A stretch of DNA of 64,000 bases from Oopsacas minuta (GCA_024704765.1 JAKMXF010000055.1:757400-821399), one strand, 5' to 3'; numbered from the stretch's first letter, positions 1 through 12,309 are shown. The notes: a model not told the origin generated them from the sequence alone. Numbers and translations: made by a program.

Positions 1-392
1 TGAATAACCAAAATTTATGCATAAAACTATCGATCGATACTATTAAGTACACTTCATGTTTAATCACAGAAAATTTCTAAGAGGTGATATGGATCAACCA
101 ATTTGGACTAGCTTATAACTATATGCTATGTCACTTTGTTCTTGTATGTCTGTTATAGTGAACAGGAGTTCTCAGTGAGTAGGAATGGGATAATCTAAAT
201 CTCAACTAGATATATTTAGTAAAATGTGCATTTAATAGACAATGCAATATTATGTATTTAACCTAAACATAGGAAACTTGGATAAATAGGGTGATATAAA
301 TTAAAAGAATACAATTTGGAAATATAGTAAACATTCGCACAATAATACCATTTTGAATCAGTAAGAAATTGTGCAAAACTTACAAGAAGATA

Positions 393-877
393 TTAGATCG
401 CCAGGGGCGTCAGGTAATATCTTACTTAAATGTAGAAGATGGTCGATTTGTGCAAAGTTAGACTCAGCCTGCCAAACGGCGTCGGGAATAGTCAACTCGA
501 TGGACTTTGAAAATTACTGAAAATGGAAAGTGGCAGGCCTTCGTTGTTAGTGAAGGAAACCTCACCAATATATTGAAGTGATTACTCAAACGATATGAAA
601 CATTATACAAATTGTGAAAATCAACACAAAAACTCATTTAGAGCCAACAGAAGATGTTTGCAAAAATGGCACATAGGGACAACTGTTATGGTTGCTTCGG
701 AAGTTGAGTTCAAAATCTTTGAGAGCTGTAATATATACTTTTATAGAAACTTTGGTGTCTAAATCCTATTATAAGGAATTTGTTCCAAATTTACAGAGAA
801 TTATGAATATTCCCCAACAAAGTGATAACCAGCTGGCTACACAACTGATTGCATTACGCTATATTCAACATCAGTGA
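393..877 (+). pseudogene. Unrecognised decayed coding stretch
   Basis: I do not recognise this protein. One frame from about 393 reads with protein-like composition, including LKITENGKWQAFVVSEG, but is cut by TAG and TGA stops. A shift near 620 continues as KINTKTHLEPTEDV, and the open part (about 692-877) reads SLRAVIYTFIETLVSKSYYK and then FVPNLQRIMNIPQQ, ending in TGA. The even mix of charged and hydrophobic residues over about 160 codons, with several lesions, looks like an old gene rather than chance. It could be a transposon protein or a retrocopy of a host gene. It lies on the strand opposite huntingtin, downstream of exon A. No terminal repeats were found around it. Confidence 0.3.
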
Positions 878-1211
878 GTGAATTTTGTAAATCATAAATT
901 TTAAGATGTTCGGGTTGAATAAACATTGTCTCCACGCCCACCACTCCATAGAAAGATAATGGAAGTGAGAAGAACTCAACATTAATATTTTGTGATTAAG
1001 ACTTTCCAACAACATATTAAGAATTGAATTCAAAACTTATATTCTGAGGGAATAGACAAAAAACAAAAAATAGGCGGGGAGAAGAGTTATACAAATATAC
1101 CTCAGTTCAATAAAAATGAATTACATAACGAATATTGGTAGACTAAAAATGCACTTCAATCATTGAAATACAAAAGAAATAGATACATGCATGATTACAA
1201 TATAAACCAAC

Positions 1212-1574
1212 CAAATTTCGAAACAATAGATTCCATTGTAGAGGAAATTCTAGTGGTTTGTAATGTTTAGCAACTTGGGAAAGTACTTGAGTAGCTGTTA
1301 TAAAATGAGTTTTAGATTCATGATTTACAATTCCATTAGACAATATAGTAATAACTACCCCCAAAGAAGTTTGGAATAAATTTATTTGATTATAAGGCAG
1401 AAAGGTAAAGGAAGTATCATTTGAAGAAATAGGTGCGAAAGAGTCTTTTCTAGCATCTAACGAACTAAGAACAGAGAGTACAAGTTGTTGAATTGATTCT
1501 CTGACTTTTGGTTCCTTGTCATTCAATAAAAAAGGAATAACATGGGAAAACAAAGTATCCTGGATAGAAAATGG
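1212..1574 (-). CDS. HTT: Huntingtin, coding exon A (most 3' exon seen)
   Basis: This is an internal exon of huntingtin, a large HEAT-repeat scaffold protein acting in vesicle transport and autophagy. Translation from 1574 reads PFSIQDTLFSHVIPFLLNDK and then EPKVRE. This aligns without gaps to the vertebrate HTT segment containing VIHLLGDEDPRVRH. The following QTSLGVVITILSNGI and FPLQWNLLF match the next HEAT repeat of HTT. The acceptor is TTCTTTCTAG just above 1574; a second in-phase AG at 1561-1560 would drop five codons, including the conserved Q. The phase-0 start matches the phase-0 end of exon B. The donor is uncertain: GTTGGT (exon end 1212) or GTTTAT (exon end 1208). The match to the family is known; the exon ends are inferred. 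Confidence 0.8.
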
Positions 1575-3659
1575 CTAGAAAGAACAAAACATAAATGCAA
1601 ATAATGAACAACTAAAATACCATTAGAAGTTTCTCATTAAGGTGTGTAGATACTGACGGGATCTTGGCTAAAATTGTGTTCGGCATTAGCGATACTGATC
1701 CATAATTCAAAAAACGATAGCAACTAAGGTTTTAATCATCTAATTGATGTATCTCCCAAATTACAGTTGAATATTTTGCATTACTAAAGATGAACATTTC
1801 AATAAGCAAAGTGAAAATTGACACATATTAATAGTAGAAAGGGAATGCAACTTTTTACAATGTGCTATAACCATATAATTGATGAGATAAATAGATAATG
1901 AAAAACGTCATTGAGGATTTTTCGGAATCTTGGGTATATAAACGGAATAAATCACTTTTCGCGCACTTTTCAGGGTCTAAACTAAAATATTTTAAATGAA
2001 TTATCAAAATTTACAGATCAAAACCATTGAGAGCTCACGTCACAAACTCCACAACAAGTTTATGCATCAACTATCTTGTCGAAGGCGAAAAAATTCTTGT
2101 AATATCCATTAAGTTTATATGGTAGTAGATTAGAAACTCAAGAAATATGATTGAGTTCAAATATACACATGACACTTAATTATACAAATTTCAGTAAGCT
2201 TAGGTCCAAATCTTTCCTTCCTTCTAAGTTACAATCGCTAAATATATAACCATGAAACTAGTTAAACTCTAAGTTTGATGAAAAGCTGAATTCAACCAGA
2301 TAATCGCATAAAAGATCTTAGATTCTAAAAATCAAGCTGATTTCGAACTAAATACACACTGATTCAGTAAGTGCAATCCGGATTACTTAAAACATCCGAA
2401 ATATATCACAGATGATCTCATGGTGGATTGAACACACTTGGCATCATTATGCTTTGTTATAAAAAGATTAATACTAGTCAAAGGTAAATTCTAAAGTCTA
2501 TAAACATCAAAAGGTCTAAATTCCACTAAATATCGATTAAATCTCATAAATCTTCGTTTGCATAGTTTCATAAAACCTGATAATAACATGTCCAATCAAA
2601 TACTAATAAACAATGATAAACATCAGGCTTATGCAGTTTAAGTAGGAATGGGATCAAAAAAGATCACTGATATAAGTGCTTACTGAGAACAAAGAACATA
2701 TCATATCGAAACGTGATATACGAAGCAATTAGGATTACGCGCACATCAGGATCAATCATACGTGACCGTATCCGAATTTTGAGCCTGAATCGGACTCTTT
2801 AGAGCCTTGGACGAAAATTCACACCTATGACGAAATAATGACGTCATTTGTAACCTATTTGGACCCATAATATGCTAAATATCCTGAGAAATCACTTTAA
2901 ACAATCAAAATTCTTCATGAAAGTATTAAGCAATCATGACAGTACAAAAATTTGATTATGTACAAATTAGAATATTAATAAAGGGCTAATAAATTTTAAA
3001 ATATTCTTGAAACCGAAGCAACTGAATAGTTCGATATTTGGTACGATCTAAAAATATTTGGCGATAGCATATGTACATATGTAGATATTAAGTTACTAAG
3101 TGAATTCATTATTCTGTTAGATCAACTGGATAGTACCTTAAATCGAACAAGTATTCGGTAATACAGCAATTAATATATAGTTTCCTGAATCTTTTTGAAT
3201 TCTTAACACTTCAAAAATCAAATCTTATGTAGAATGAGGTCTAAAATATGTTGATTTTGAACGATTTAAGTGCTGAAAAAAAATTACTTGCATTCCATTG
3301 TACAACTATTCTTTTTTATAGAATTGTATAAGCATATAAATTCGAATTAAATATCCAGTATTAAAAAATATAGAAATGATAAACATGAAATCAAGATCCA
3401 ATATCAAAAAAATTAAGTTCCAATGTTTTGAAAATTATTGCCGGCCATGGCCTTCATTGTAACTTCGGAGGAAGGGAATAGAACTGAATTATGTTGCGGT
3501 CTCAGGGTAGGAGCAAATCTGTCAGAATTGAGGAACACGTAATGCTCAAGGAAATGCAGAATGTAATCTAGTAAAGTTTGGCATATTTCCATTGAAACAC
3601 ATTATAAGAGCCTATCTCAGGATATTGGAAAGAATACCATTAAAATTTCATGATATAAA
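1575..3659. other. Huntingtin intron, no gene seen
   Basis: AT-rich intron sequence with no convincing open frame. A segment around 2720-2880 resembles pieces near 60230-60300 and 62240-62570 (TACGCGC..., CGGAC..., then ATGACG), so it is probably an old dispersed repeat. I could not delimit it. Confidence 0.4.
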
Positions 3660-3797
3660 TCCATGTCGGATATAATGAGTCAACCTGGATAATCTGATCA
3701 TATAGTCAGAAACAAACAACACAAATAATGTCAACTGACTATGCTTAATCGGATAAAACCGTTTGGTCCAGATATGATACTATTGAGCGGAGTCAAT
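3660..3797. repeat. Degenerate pogo-like MITE
   Basis: Two inverted motifs face each other here: GACTATGCTTAATCGG near 3736 and ACTATTGAGCGGAGTC near 3779. Both resemble the ends of the pogo-like elements at 35971-36135 and 59157-59335. No coding sequence is present. The ends are approximate. Confidence 0.35.
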
Positions 3798-3817
3798 TAT
3801 GCACACATGATATAAAT

Positions 3818-4812
3818 CAGTGGTTCTCAAACTGGGTGCCGGGATGGGGTTTCAAGGGGGCTGCGGAACGGTTATGGAAAGTGATTTACGAAAAACTTTT
3901 TTAGAGCGTTAAATCAACAATCATACTATGTTGAGAATAGGCAGAACATCAATTGATATTTTTTAAATAGATTGTACATTTGCTAATGGGAGAGCTACAT
4001 TTATCCTACTGAAGTATGCATTTGTCCGAATTTTGAAGTATGCATTGCCTGACAGAAGTAAGCATTGTTAGTCATATAATATTTTGTCGCTAATAATTGA
4101 TAAGTAACATATACTCAAGGTATCTTCAGTATACCAGAAATATATGTCGATTCAGTATTTCATCTCACATTGCTCTCAGGATGAACTATTTCTCGTATAA
4201 GTGATTATTCCTGTTGAAAATTGAGAAATGGGATTTTTTCGTATTTTTCCTGGGGGAATTGACTTCCCGTCCCAATGTTGTAAATATCGCCCTGATTAAG
4301 GAGATCTTCATCACCACAAATCACAGGATAGGATTTACTGTTATTACGTTCTAGTATTCTTGTCGTGCAAGTTTTGGCTTTTATTCTCACTTAATACTGA
4401 GCCAAAGGCTTTTACCTGTTACTAGTTCGTTCCTGTTTCCTTCATTCAGGCCTTACTTTAGTCGGACAAATACATACTCCAGTCGGCCTGATGTTTCTAC
4501 AAAATTTGGACAATTGCTTGCGTCCCTTTCTAATATCGATTATTAATTTAGTCATTAATTCCGTATCGTTGAAAAGAAATTTATGGCCAAACGACAGCAA
4601 AGACAATTGGATACTTACCTAACTAAGGGTAATAGACTCTATACAGATTGTTAAGACAATTCGGGTTCGGATGAAGATGAGTTTATTCATAACACTCATA
4701 TAATACAATAATAACAAATTATATTTACTCAAATTCGACCAAAATGCAGGGATCCGTGGAATTGTGATGAAGAAATTTGAGGCCACGACATAGAAAAGTT
4801 TGAGAAGCTCGG
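3818..4812 (+). mobile_element. Internally deleted hAT keeping the transposase N terminus
   Basis: The left end CAGTGGTTCTCAAACTGGG is a typical hAT terminal repeat. The right end AAGTTTGAGAAGCTCGG (to 4812) is its imperfect inverse. The flanking octamers ATATAAAT and GTCTAAAT agree at six of eight bases, as expected for an aged 8-bp target duplication. An ATG at 4583 opens MAKRQQRQLDTYLTKGN followed by an acidic/serine stretch, which is the usual beginning of ZMYM/TTF-type hAT transposases. After about 40 codons the frame is lost and the catalytic part is absent. The element is therefore a non-autonomous deletion derivative of about 1 kb. Confidence 0.7.
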
Positions 4813-4973
4813 GTCTAAATACTATATATGCTGAATACTAAATAGATGTGTTAGCTTCCTAAACAATTCTTCTCAGTATTCTTGTGATATACTCAAAGGA
4901 GAAGTTTCCATCAAATTAAGAAGCACTGAGTTAATCGGTTAAAACTTGTTAAAGTCGGTTGGTAGATAAGTTA

Positions 4974-7284
4974 CACAGCCCTGAGGAAAAAAAAAATTAT
5001 TTGCTGATTGTTATTGCAAAACATTTTCTAATCCACATTTTAATACTGATTTTGAATAATTTTGTAAAATATACGTATCACGTCTAGTTTTTTTGCAAAA
5101 TTATTTTCAAATATTGGTATATTTATCGATGAATGCATGATACCTCACAAGTAAAATAGTGAAAATCTGCCATTTATAAAATTTTACTAAGAATTACAAT
5201 AAAATTTTTATTGATAATATAATCTTAGTTAATAAATAATTTGAATATATTAGTCTGAATCAGGAGTAAATTTCCGTTTTTTGACATTCTAGCATGAATA
5301 ACATCAATACAATCTCTCTTGAGGCACCAGCAGTAATCAGCCATCATATGAACGTCCCACCTCCCGTGATATCGTGTTTCCATTGTTTTATGTCTTGGTG
5401 GAATCGTTCACCTTGCTCCTCGGAAACAGCTCCAAGATTCTCTGGAAAATAGTCAATATGACTGTGAAGAAAGTGAACTTTTACACTCATATTGCAGCCG
5501 AGATTCTTGTAAGATTCAATCAACTCATTCACAAGTATTTTATAATTAGGAGATTTCGTATTTCCCAAGAAATTTTTCATGACATCTACAAATGCATTCC
5601 ATGCACATTTTTCTTTGCATATCATAGAATTTGAAAAATTATCATCTCGAACATGTTGTCTTATCTGAGGACCGTCGAATATACCGGCTTTTCTTTTTTC
5701 ATCACTTAGGTAGTAAAATTTCTCGGTAATATATTTGAAACAATTTCCTTCTTTATCTAATGCCCTTACAAACTGTTTCATCAATCCTAATTTTATATTA
5801 AGTGGTGGAAGCAAACTCTTGAGAGGATCCACTAGAGGCTCGTGAATAATGTTCTTATCTCCAACATTAAGATTGGTTCTAGCTGGCCAGCTCTTTCTAG
5901 AATAGTGTTCGCTCTTTGCACGACAGTCCCATAAGCATAAAAACAAGGGTATTTTGTATATCCTGATTGCTGTCCCAAAAGAATGCATATGATTTTTAAG
6001 TCACCACAGATTACCCAATTGTGCAGGTTATAATTAATTTTATGAAGCACAATTTTCATGTTATCATATCGTTCCTTTAAACTTACTGAATGTCCAATTG
6101 GTATGGAACTAAATTTGTTGCCATTATGAAGTAGAACACATTTCAAACTTCGTTTTGAACTATCAATAAAGAGTCTCCAATCATTAGGTACATACAGACA
6201 TCCAAGAGCATTAACTAGCGGTGAAACATCATGACAAAACACAAATCCGTCTTCTATTATGAAATATTTCAAAAATTCGATCTCTCTGTCCCTATATGAG
6301 TAAAATTTTGTTTATGGGAGAAGCAAGTTTTTTTCTTTTAGCCTAGAACCTAACAACTCCGCAGATTCTTTAGGTAAATCTAAATCACGTACCAAATCAT
6401 TTAATTCAGACTGATTAAATAACTGTGGAGAATTAGAACGAGATAATACACACGGAATAAAATACTCATCTTCTCTAATTAATGATTCTCAAGTTTCACA
6501 ATCATCAATTTCCGAGATAACACCCAAATTAGTAAATTTTGGAACAGGTACATCAATAGAATGGGGAACGGGTCGTATTGCTGAATGTAAATTTGGATAC
6601 TTGATCAATGACTTGGTTTTAGCATTGAATCCGGAAATATTCGCCATACAAAAGTAACAATCGCTAATGTGATTTTGTGGCTCTCTCCATATCATTGGAA
6701 TTCCAAAACTTAACTCTTTCTGATTCCTTTTGTCCATTGTCTCAAATTTTCTACACAAGATCGGCACACTGTATGTGGAGCCCATGTTTTGTCTTGATCA
6801 CCTAATCTCATTCCAAAATATTCTAAATATACTTTTTTAACAAATCCTGTTATTGCCGTAGTTTGTTTAGAAGTCATAAAACTCCCACAAATATAACAAA
6901 AGACGTATGGATCATTACTGCACCTTCTCCGATAAGCCATATGATAATAAAATATCAAAATAGTAGACTATAGTACAATAAAGCTGTATATAACAAAATA
7001 AAAATAAAAATATTATGTAGAAAAGAATGGAGTTAAAGGGACTAATTAGAAAATGCAATAAAGCACGCATCTGTTTATTTCAAAAGACAAAAATTCACAC
7101 ATGTATCAAATATAATCATTCATTCTAGGGAAGTGTACTTAAAAAATCGACTTACATTAAAATGACATTTGAGTAAAAACGAGACGTGATAGGGGAATTC
7201 TGATGACAGATTGAGAATCAGCATACTCAAGTTAACTAAAAACAATCCATGGATAATAATCAGCAAATTTGACGCAGGGCAGTG
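4974..7284 (-). mobile_element. CACTG-ended DNA transposon, copy 1 (CMC/Chapaev-like)
   Basis: The element is bounded by CACAGCCCTG at 4974 and CAGGGCAGTG at 7284. Inside the ends, both sides read TTTGCTGATT followed by an A/G and TTATT, giving a terminal inverted repeat of about 40 bp with small gaps. Both flanks carry TTA, a 3-bp target duplication of TWA type. The ends CACWGCCCTG plus a 3-bp TWA duplication fit the CACTA/Mirage/Chapaev group; PIF/Harbinger also duplicates TWA but usually starts with GG. The element is about 99% identical by eye to 43586-45873, but the flanking DNA and duplications differ, so both are separate insertions. It carries one broken transposase on the minus strand. 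Confidence 0.75.
5225..6940 (-). pseudogene. Transposase of the CACTG-ended element, copy 1, inactivated
   Basis: The reading starts at ATG 6940 (MAYRRRCSNDPYVFCYICGS). An N-terminal double CxxC (CYIC, CRSC) about 45 residues apart looks like a treble-clef DNA-binding domain, followed by CYFC. The central part contains WRLFIDSSKRSLKCVLLHNG and ICGDLK, then GQQSGYTKYPC, LWDCRA, LPPLNIKLGLMKQF and, near the C terminus, FPENLGAVSEEQGERFHQDI. The Asp in GDLK and the Glu in SEEQGE are candidate catalytic acids. The same protein type recurs in many arthropod and cnidarian genomes, from memory of the family. Lesions are a frameshift near 6725, TGA after DDCET, TAA after NLLLP, a shift near 5960, and a further one-base deletion near 5390 that copy 2 lacks. 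Confidence 0.75.
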
Positions 7285-7560
7285 TTATCTATGGTGCATA
7301 TGGTGCTGTATTGATAAAATAATCCAAATACCGTTTTTCTGGAATTCTTTGCACAATCACGAAGACGTAATAATGCCATGATGAGTATTTCGCAAAAATG
7401 ATTACATCAGGCCATTGTGTATGATGAGGGGTAATCATAATCCATTTTGGACACTATAACATCTATATTGCCTGAGAAGTGCCTCATAATGTGATATCTC
7501 AAAAAGTGACAATTGGTAATAATTTCGTCATAGTTGTGAAACAGAGTGGACCATGGGTCG

Positions 7561-7598
7561 ATGGGTCATGGGTCACGGCTCCGTGACCCATGACCCAT
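7561..7598. repeat. Perfect 18-bp hairpin in the hAT left end
   Basis: The arm ATGGGTCATGGGTCACGG (7561-7578) is followed by a two-base loop CT and its exact inverse (7581-7598). It contains four TGACCC units in opposed pairs. It lies 19 bp inside the terminus and is probably a subterminal transposase-binding cluster. Confidence 0.9.
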
Positions 7599-7913
7599 GT
7601 GGAATTTTTATGGATTATTCAGTTTGCAAATCACTCATAATTATTGCGATATTTTCAAAAAATACTTAAGACATGCCAACAGATTATCCATGGTTTATTA
7701 TGTCCATTTAGTCGTATACTAATAGGCTTACGCATTATTTTGATATTGTATGTACTTAAAAATACTTCCATACCTTAGTTACTTACACACATATCTCACT
7801 ATTCTATTGCCAAGTTTCAAATATATTTAGTAATTATGAATAAAGTTCACGGGACTTATCTACAATGAGTTTATATATATACATTATTCAATTAGTTAAT
7901 ATATTTCAGTTAG

Positions 7914-9859
7914 ATGTCATGGTCTGCATCTTCTCTACGCGACGCTATTCGCAGGAATGAAGTTACATTAAAAGAGAATTTGGATAAATCGGTCAAGTCC
8001 GAATGTTGGAAATCTTTTCGAATTCTGGAGCAAAGTGATGGTAGCGAAATATTTGGCTGGTGTTGTTGTAACCGATGTTACTGTTGTATCCAATACAAAG
8101 CTGTAAAGGACGATTCAGTCAAATTATTTGGAACGAAGAATATGATTGACCACATGAGAACTTGCGTTTCGTTGTCTAACTCGTTACAGCCAACCTTAAA
8201 GTCTTACCTAAAACCGGTTCACCACAAATTTCCCAATGTTGAAGGTAAAGCAATCAAAGATGCAGAGGTTAAGATGGTAGTACAGGGTGGGACATCTTTC
8301 ATTTTGTGGAAAATGTCGGTCTTCGTGAATTTGCCCAATTAATGGTCCAGATGGGCAGTAAATATGGTAATATTGATGTTGCTGATCTCCTCTATAGTCG
8401 CCAAACTATTCAACGTTCTACCTTTTTGAAAATGAAGGAATGTCAGGAACTAATTCGATGTAAAGTTGCTCAGTATGGTCAGCAAAAATGTGTCTCATTT
8501 ACTACAGACCTTACTACAGACGATGTAAATAAGAACAGTTTTATGGACTTTACAGTCTTCTGGATCACTGAGGACTACGAATTATGTCACGCTATGTATA
8601 AGTGTGAATACTTTGAGCAACGGCATACCGGATACAATATTAAACAAGCTATTGACTCCATTTTATCCGAATTGAACCTTGATATTTATGACACCCCATG
8701 TACAACCGATAAGGGTTCAAACATTATAGCAGCTACAACTGATAAAACCCATGTAGATTGTCTTTGTCACAGATTAAATACTGTCATAGATTCAGCTTGG
8801 AAGGAAATTCTTCAACAGAACGAAGAGTTAATGTATCTTGATCAATTTTGTCATGAATTGGTAAGGTTTGTCAACCACTCTTCAGGAATACAGAGTAACC
8901 TTCCTTCTACTCTGAAGCACGGAGGATTGACTCGACCTTGGAGAAGCTTATCAAACATGTTCGTCTCAATTTTGAAAAGTCGTGAAGCGTTATTGTTTGA
9001 ATTACGCAACCGGAAAAGGGAACATCTTATTTCGCGTATAAATATTGATTTACTGCGTGATGTGGTAGACTTTTTGGAGCCTTTATCTACTTTCTTTGAT
9101 ATGCTTGAATTTGCCAATGTGCCGACTCTTCAAAATGGCTTGCCAGTATATTACACACTTTATGAGACATGGAAACCTAATGATTCAGATAATACGATCA
9201 TTACGACTTTAAAGTCCAAGTTCCTAAAGTTTCTAACTGAAAAATTTTGGTCAAGTTTGGGAATGTTGCACTTTGTGGCTACTTATTTAGATCCTTCTTT
9301 GAGATATTTTGCCTTTGTGACATCTGTAGCGGATAGGAATTTATTTCTAGTTCAAGTGTTAGAAAGTATACACGTTTTGTCAGAAGATATAACACTAGAT
9401 GATATAGGTTGTGCTAGTAAAGATGTTACAAATGAACCTGAAACTGAATGTATGGGCGAAGCTACTCCTACATAAAAGAAGAAGACAAATCCATTTAGTT
9501 GGTTCTACAGTATTGAGATGGCCTCCCAAAAATCTACCGATGGAATGCAATGTTCTGAATCATTAAGAGGAACAATTGAAACCGAACTGTTTCAGTATAA
9601 TTTAGAAAAAGCGCCACAACCTCGAGTCGGGTACAATCCACTCGAGTGGTGGGAAGAAAAACAGATACTTTATCATAACCTTGCTCAGTTGGCGAAAAGA
9701 GTTTTTGTAATACCCGCTTCGTCGGCAGAAAGTGAACGTCATTATAGTGCATTTAATGCTAGAAACATAATTACGCCAATGAGAAACCACCTGAACCCAG
9801 AAACTGTATAGGCAATTTCTGTAGTGTTAGATGGGTACAATAATAGTTTAATTGATTAG
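7914..9859 (+). pseudogene. hAT transposase with BED zinc finger, inactivated
   Basis: An ATG at 7914 opens MSWSASSLRDAIRRNE. Residues of about 30-85 form a BED-type finger (CWKSF, CCCNRC, then GTKNMIDHMRTC). After a one-base frameshift at about 8290-8305, in the conserved region VVQGGTSF to HFVENVGLREF, the frame continues with DLLYSRQTI. Further on it has SFTTDLTTDD, which holds a candidate first catalytic Asp, then TTDKGSNI, DCLCHRLN and a long helical segment. The C-terminal hAT dimerisation region reads NPLEWWEEK and then PASSAESERHYSAFNA. In-frame TAA at 9473 and TAG at 9809 interrupt it, and the natural stop is TAG at 9857. A cytosine change could explain the TAG. The length (about 650 codons) is normal, so this is a recently lost gene. 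Confidence 0.88.
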
Positions 9860-9952
9860 CATCATTTAATTATGGTTGTTACTAGTATAGACTGAGTTTC
9901 GTGTGTGTTGTTACTACTATCTGATTAGATTTTTAGAAATTGAGTCACATAA

Positions 9953-10076
9953 TGAGTCAATGGGTCAGTTGATGGGTCAATGGGTCGGATGGGTCCTGGG
10001 TCAATGGGTCAATGGGTCATGAGTCTCGGATACGATGGGTCAGATGGGTCATGGGTCACCAATGGTGACCCATGGT
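9953..10076. repeat. GGGTCA subterminal array at the hAT right end
   Basis: About ten copies of GGGTC(A) with spacers such as AATGGGTC and GATGGGTC occur within 125 bp. The last three are inverted (GGTGACCCATGG). The left end has the same motif. This is likely the transposase recognition cluster. Confidence 0.8.
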
Positions 10077-10092
10077 CCACCCTGTTGTGAAA

Positions 10093-11347
10093 TTCTATCT
10101 AAGACTTAAACATGTCCGAGACATGCACCAAATACCGTTGTATATTTAAAATAATCCCTGGAGTTCTTCCAGTTACTTCAATCGATTCTGAACATACAAA
10201 CATAAATACAGTATATTAATCACATTTATAGCAAAGAATATGTGTTCTTCTATACAAATATAGCACAAAAATTGATCATTCAAGAAAATTTGTATTAGCC
10301 CACTTAAAGAAGTAAAGTTCAACTTTCTGAGGAACAGTCATCTCTAAAGTATACCTCCTACCCTACTCGCTGCACATAGAGGTTAGGTTCTATGAAATAT
10401 ATGAAGGAGGACCAAAATATTCATGGATGTTTTTCAGCATATTGGTTCAAATCCAAGCTCCAAGGATTTTGTCTTGGCTCCCCCTTTGGCCGGAGTTTAA
10501 AATCGTTGATAATCTACCGTGTGCGTCAGCAGAACTTCGGTATAAACCAGTGGAAATCAAAGGTTAACGATGGTACCAAAGACGCGCGGAATGACAACAA
10601 TCATCTCAAAACATTTATAAGAATTTCAAAATTTTCACAATTCTTTGACATACCACTTGATCTGATCTTGGCAATTAAGATTTATGGGTTTAACTATTGG
10701 TATATTCATATCTATTCAGATTATAGACACTAAAGCAGGTTTATTAAACTATCAAAAAAATAACTTAATGCCTAGATTCTATTCCGCAAACTTCTTTAGT
10801 TGAATATCTATTAAACTTGGGACAATTTTAGTGAATAGAAATTCTGTGGCACAACTATACTGAGTCGTTCTAATGGTCGATATATGAACCCTCAATTTTA
10901 TCGAATTAAATCAGAATACAATAGGCCGCTGAAGTGTGTCTTTCAAGACACGAAATGTTCGAACACAACGCAGCGATAGTAAGCCTGTGCTCGCTATCAG
11001 AATATATATGGGAAGCACACCAAAAATTCATAAAAATAATACCAGCAGATTTCGTCTATAAATAATTTTGTGCCTTTTAAGAACATAGGAACAAGAATAA
11101 ATTCCCAGTAGTGGCACTGCATGGTTAACCGAGTACTCAGGGCAGTTAACAAATAGTAGCGGTAAACCGTTTAGTAGTTGAAAAATCCAGCCTAGTATAC
11201 ATTAGCTATGTATTTGACTGAAAGTAGGAGATCAAAATTGCTTAAATACCATACAAGTTACAAGCAGAATTCTTGTATTACCATTTTGTACCTCTCATAA
11301 CCCCAAAAACAAATATTTCCCAGGAAAATAAACAGTCGTATATTCGT
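10093..11347. other. Intron, no gene seen
   Basis: Huntingtin intron sequence without recognisable features. A 113-codon open frame at 10392-10733 has no motif I know and is probably chance. Confidence 0.4.
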
Positions 11348-11940
11348 ATTTGATTAAAGCATAGCCTAGTAACGATAAGGCCTGATCACTGAATCAATTT
11401 TCACTAGACTAGGGATAAGAAAGGTGAAAATATATTGATTAGAATTTCTATATTCGTTGATAATATGAAACTGGGAGAATTTTACTTGAATAAATGGATT
11501 ATTGAAATGCAAGAATTCACAAAAGACACATTTGTACATATTTGATGATCGAAGTGAAGTCATTTGTCGCCATAATTTCCAAATATGTATTCAAAACTGC
11601 ACCATCTTTGAAACTATTAAGAACTTTAATTATTAATCTATGTTCAAAATGTTGAAATACCAAATGATCTAAGACCTTCTCAGTACAAAATATACAAACG
11701 TTTTCACGATAAAGTTCCAATATTTCTGAGTCATCGCACAGACCATGGATATAACGTTTGTCAATATCTACTTTAGACTCGATAATTGTGGATATCATGG
11801 TTAAATCAAGATAGTCATTCTATATGATAGACATATCTTCCTATGCCTTTCTGATACATTTTAATATGATATCTCTCAAGATTACTGAGCAACCTCAAAA
11901 ATGGCCATATTTTCAGATAATCATGATTTTGTCAAATGGA
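11348..11940. repeat. Dispersed repeat family, copy 1
   Basis: This stretch matches 50120-50660 in the same orientation. Shared blocks are AGCCTA.TAA...AAGGCCTGATCACT, CAAATGATCTAA, TTTCACGATAAA, GATAGNCATT and TTATATGATATCTC in the same order. A short related piece lies at about 60108-60140. The copies are diverged and contain no shared frame. I could not place it in a transposon class. Confidence 0.55.
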
Positions 11941-12309
11941 TAGGAGATTTCATATCAAAATTTATCACAGAGGTGTGGGAAGTCACGTGTATATTATATA
12001 CAAGGGCCCCACAGAACTTTCAGACACCCATGTTCAAACTTGTTGCAACCTTCTAGTATTTCAGAATTACTAACAAGAGAATATTCCAAGTAATGATAAT
12101 AAATTTTAGAATTTTCTCTTATGTATTTTCATATTCAAGCATATTATTCGGCTGACCCTTGATAAATTTGCTATTAGATATTGCAATTCGAACGAAGTGA
12201 TCTTCTTGGAATGATTTTTATGACTTTATGAGGGGTCTGAAAGGTTCGCAGTGAACAGTTCAAATGACGTTTTCGGCGATCAGTCCCCTTTTCGTGCAAC
12301 TGTTTTTAA

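Larger units (their letters stand above)
7542..10084 (+). mobile_element. hAT transposon with exact 8-bp target duplication
   Basis: The left terminus CAGAGTGGACCATGGGTC (7542) and the inverse of the right terminus, CAGGGTGGACCATGGGTC (10084), form a near-perfect terminal inverted repeat. The octamer TTGTGAAA flanks both sides (7534-7541 and 10085-10092), the 8-bp duplication diagnostic of hAT. Both ends are packed with GGGTCA/TGACCC repeats. The length of 2543 bp is normal for an autonomous hAT. It contains one transposase gene reading away from the left end, on the strand opposite huntingtin. Confidence 0.93.

Noticed and set aside
5374-5634. Plus-strand open frame of 86 codons, repeated at 43881-44222
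   Set aside because: It lies antisense to the conserved C-terminal transposase region and is explained as its shadow.
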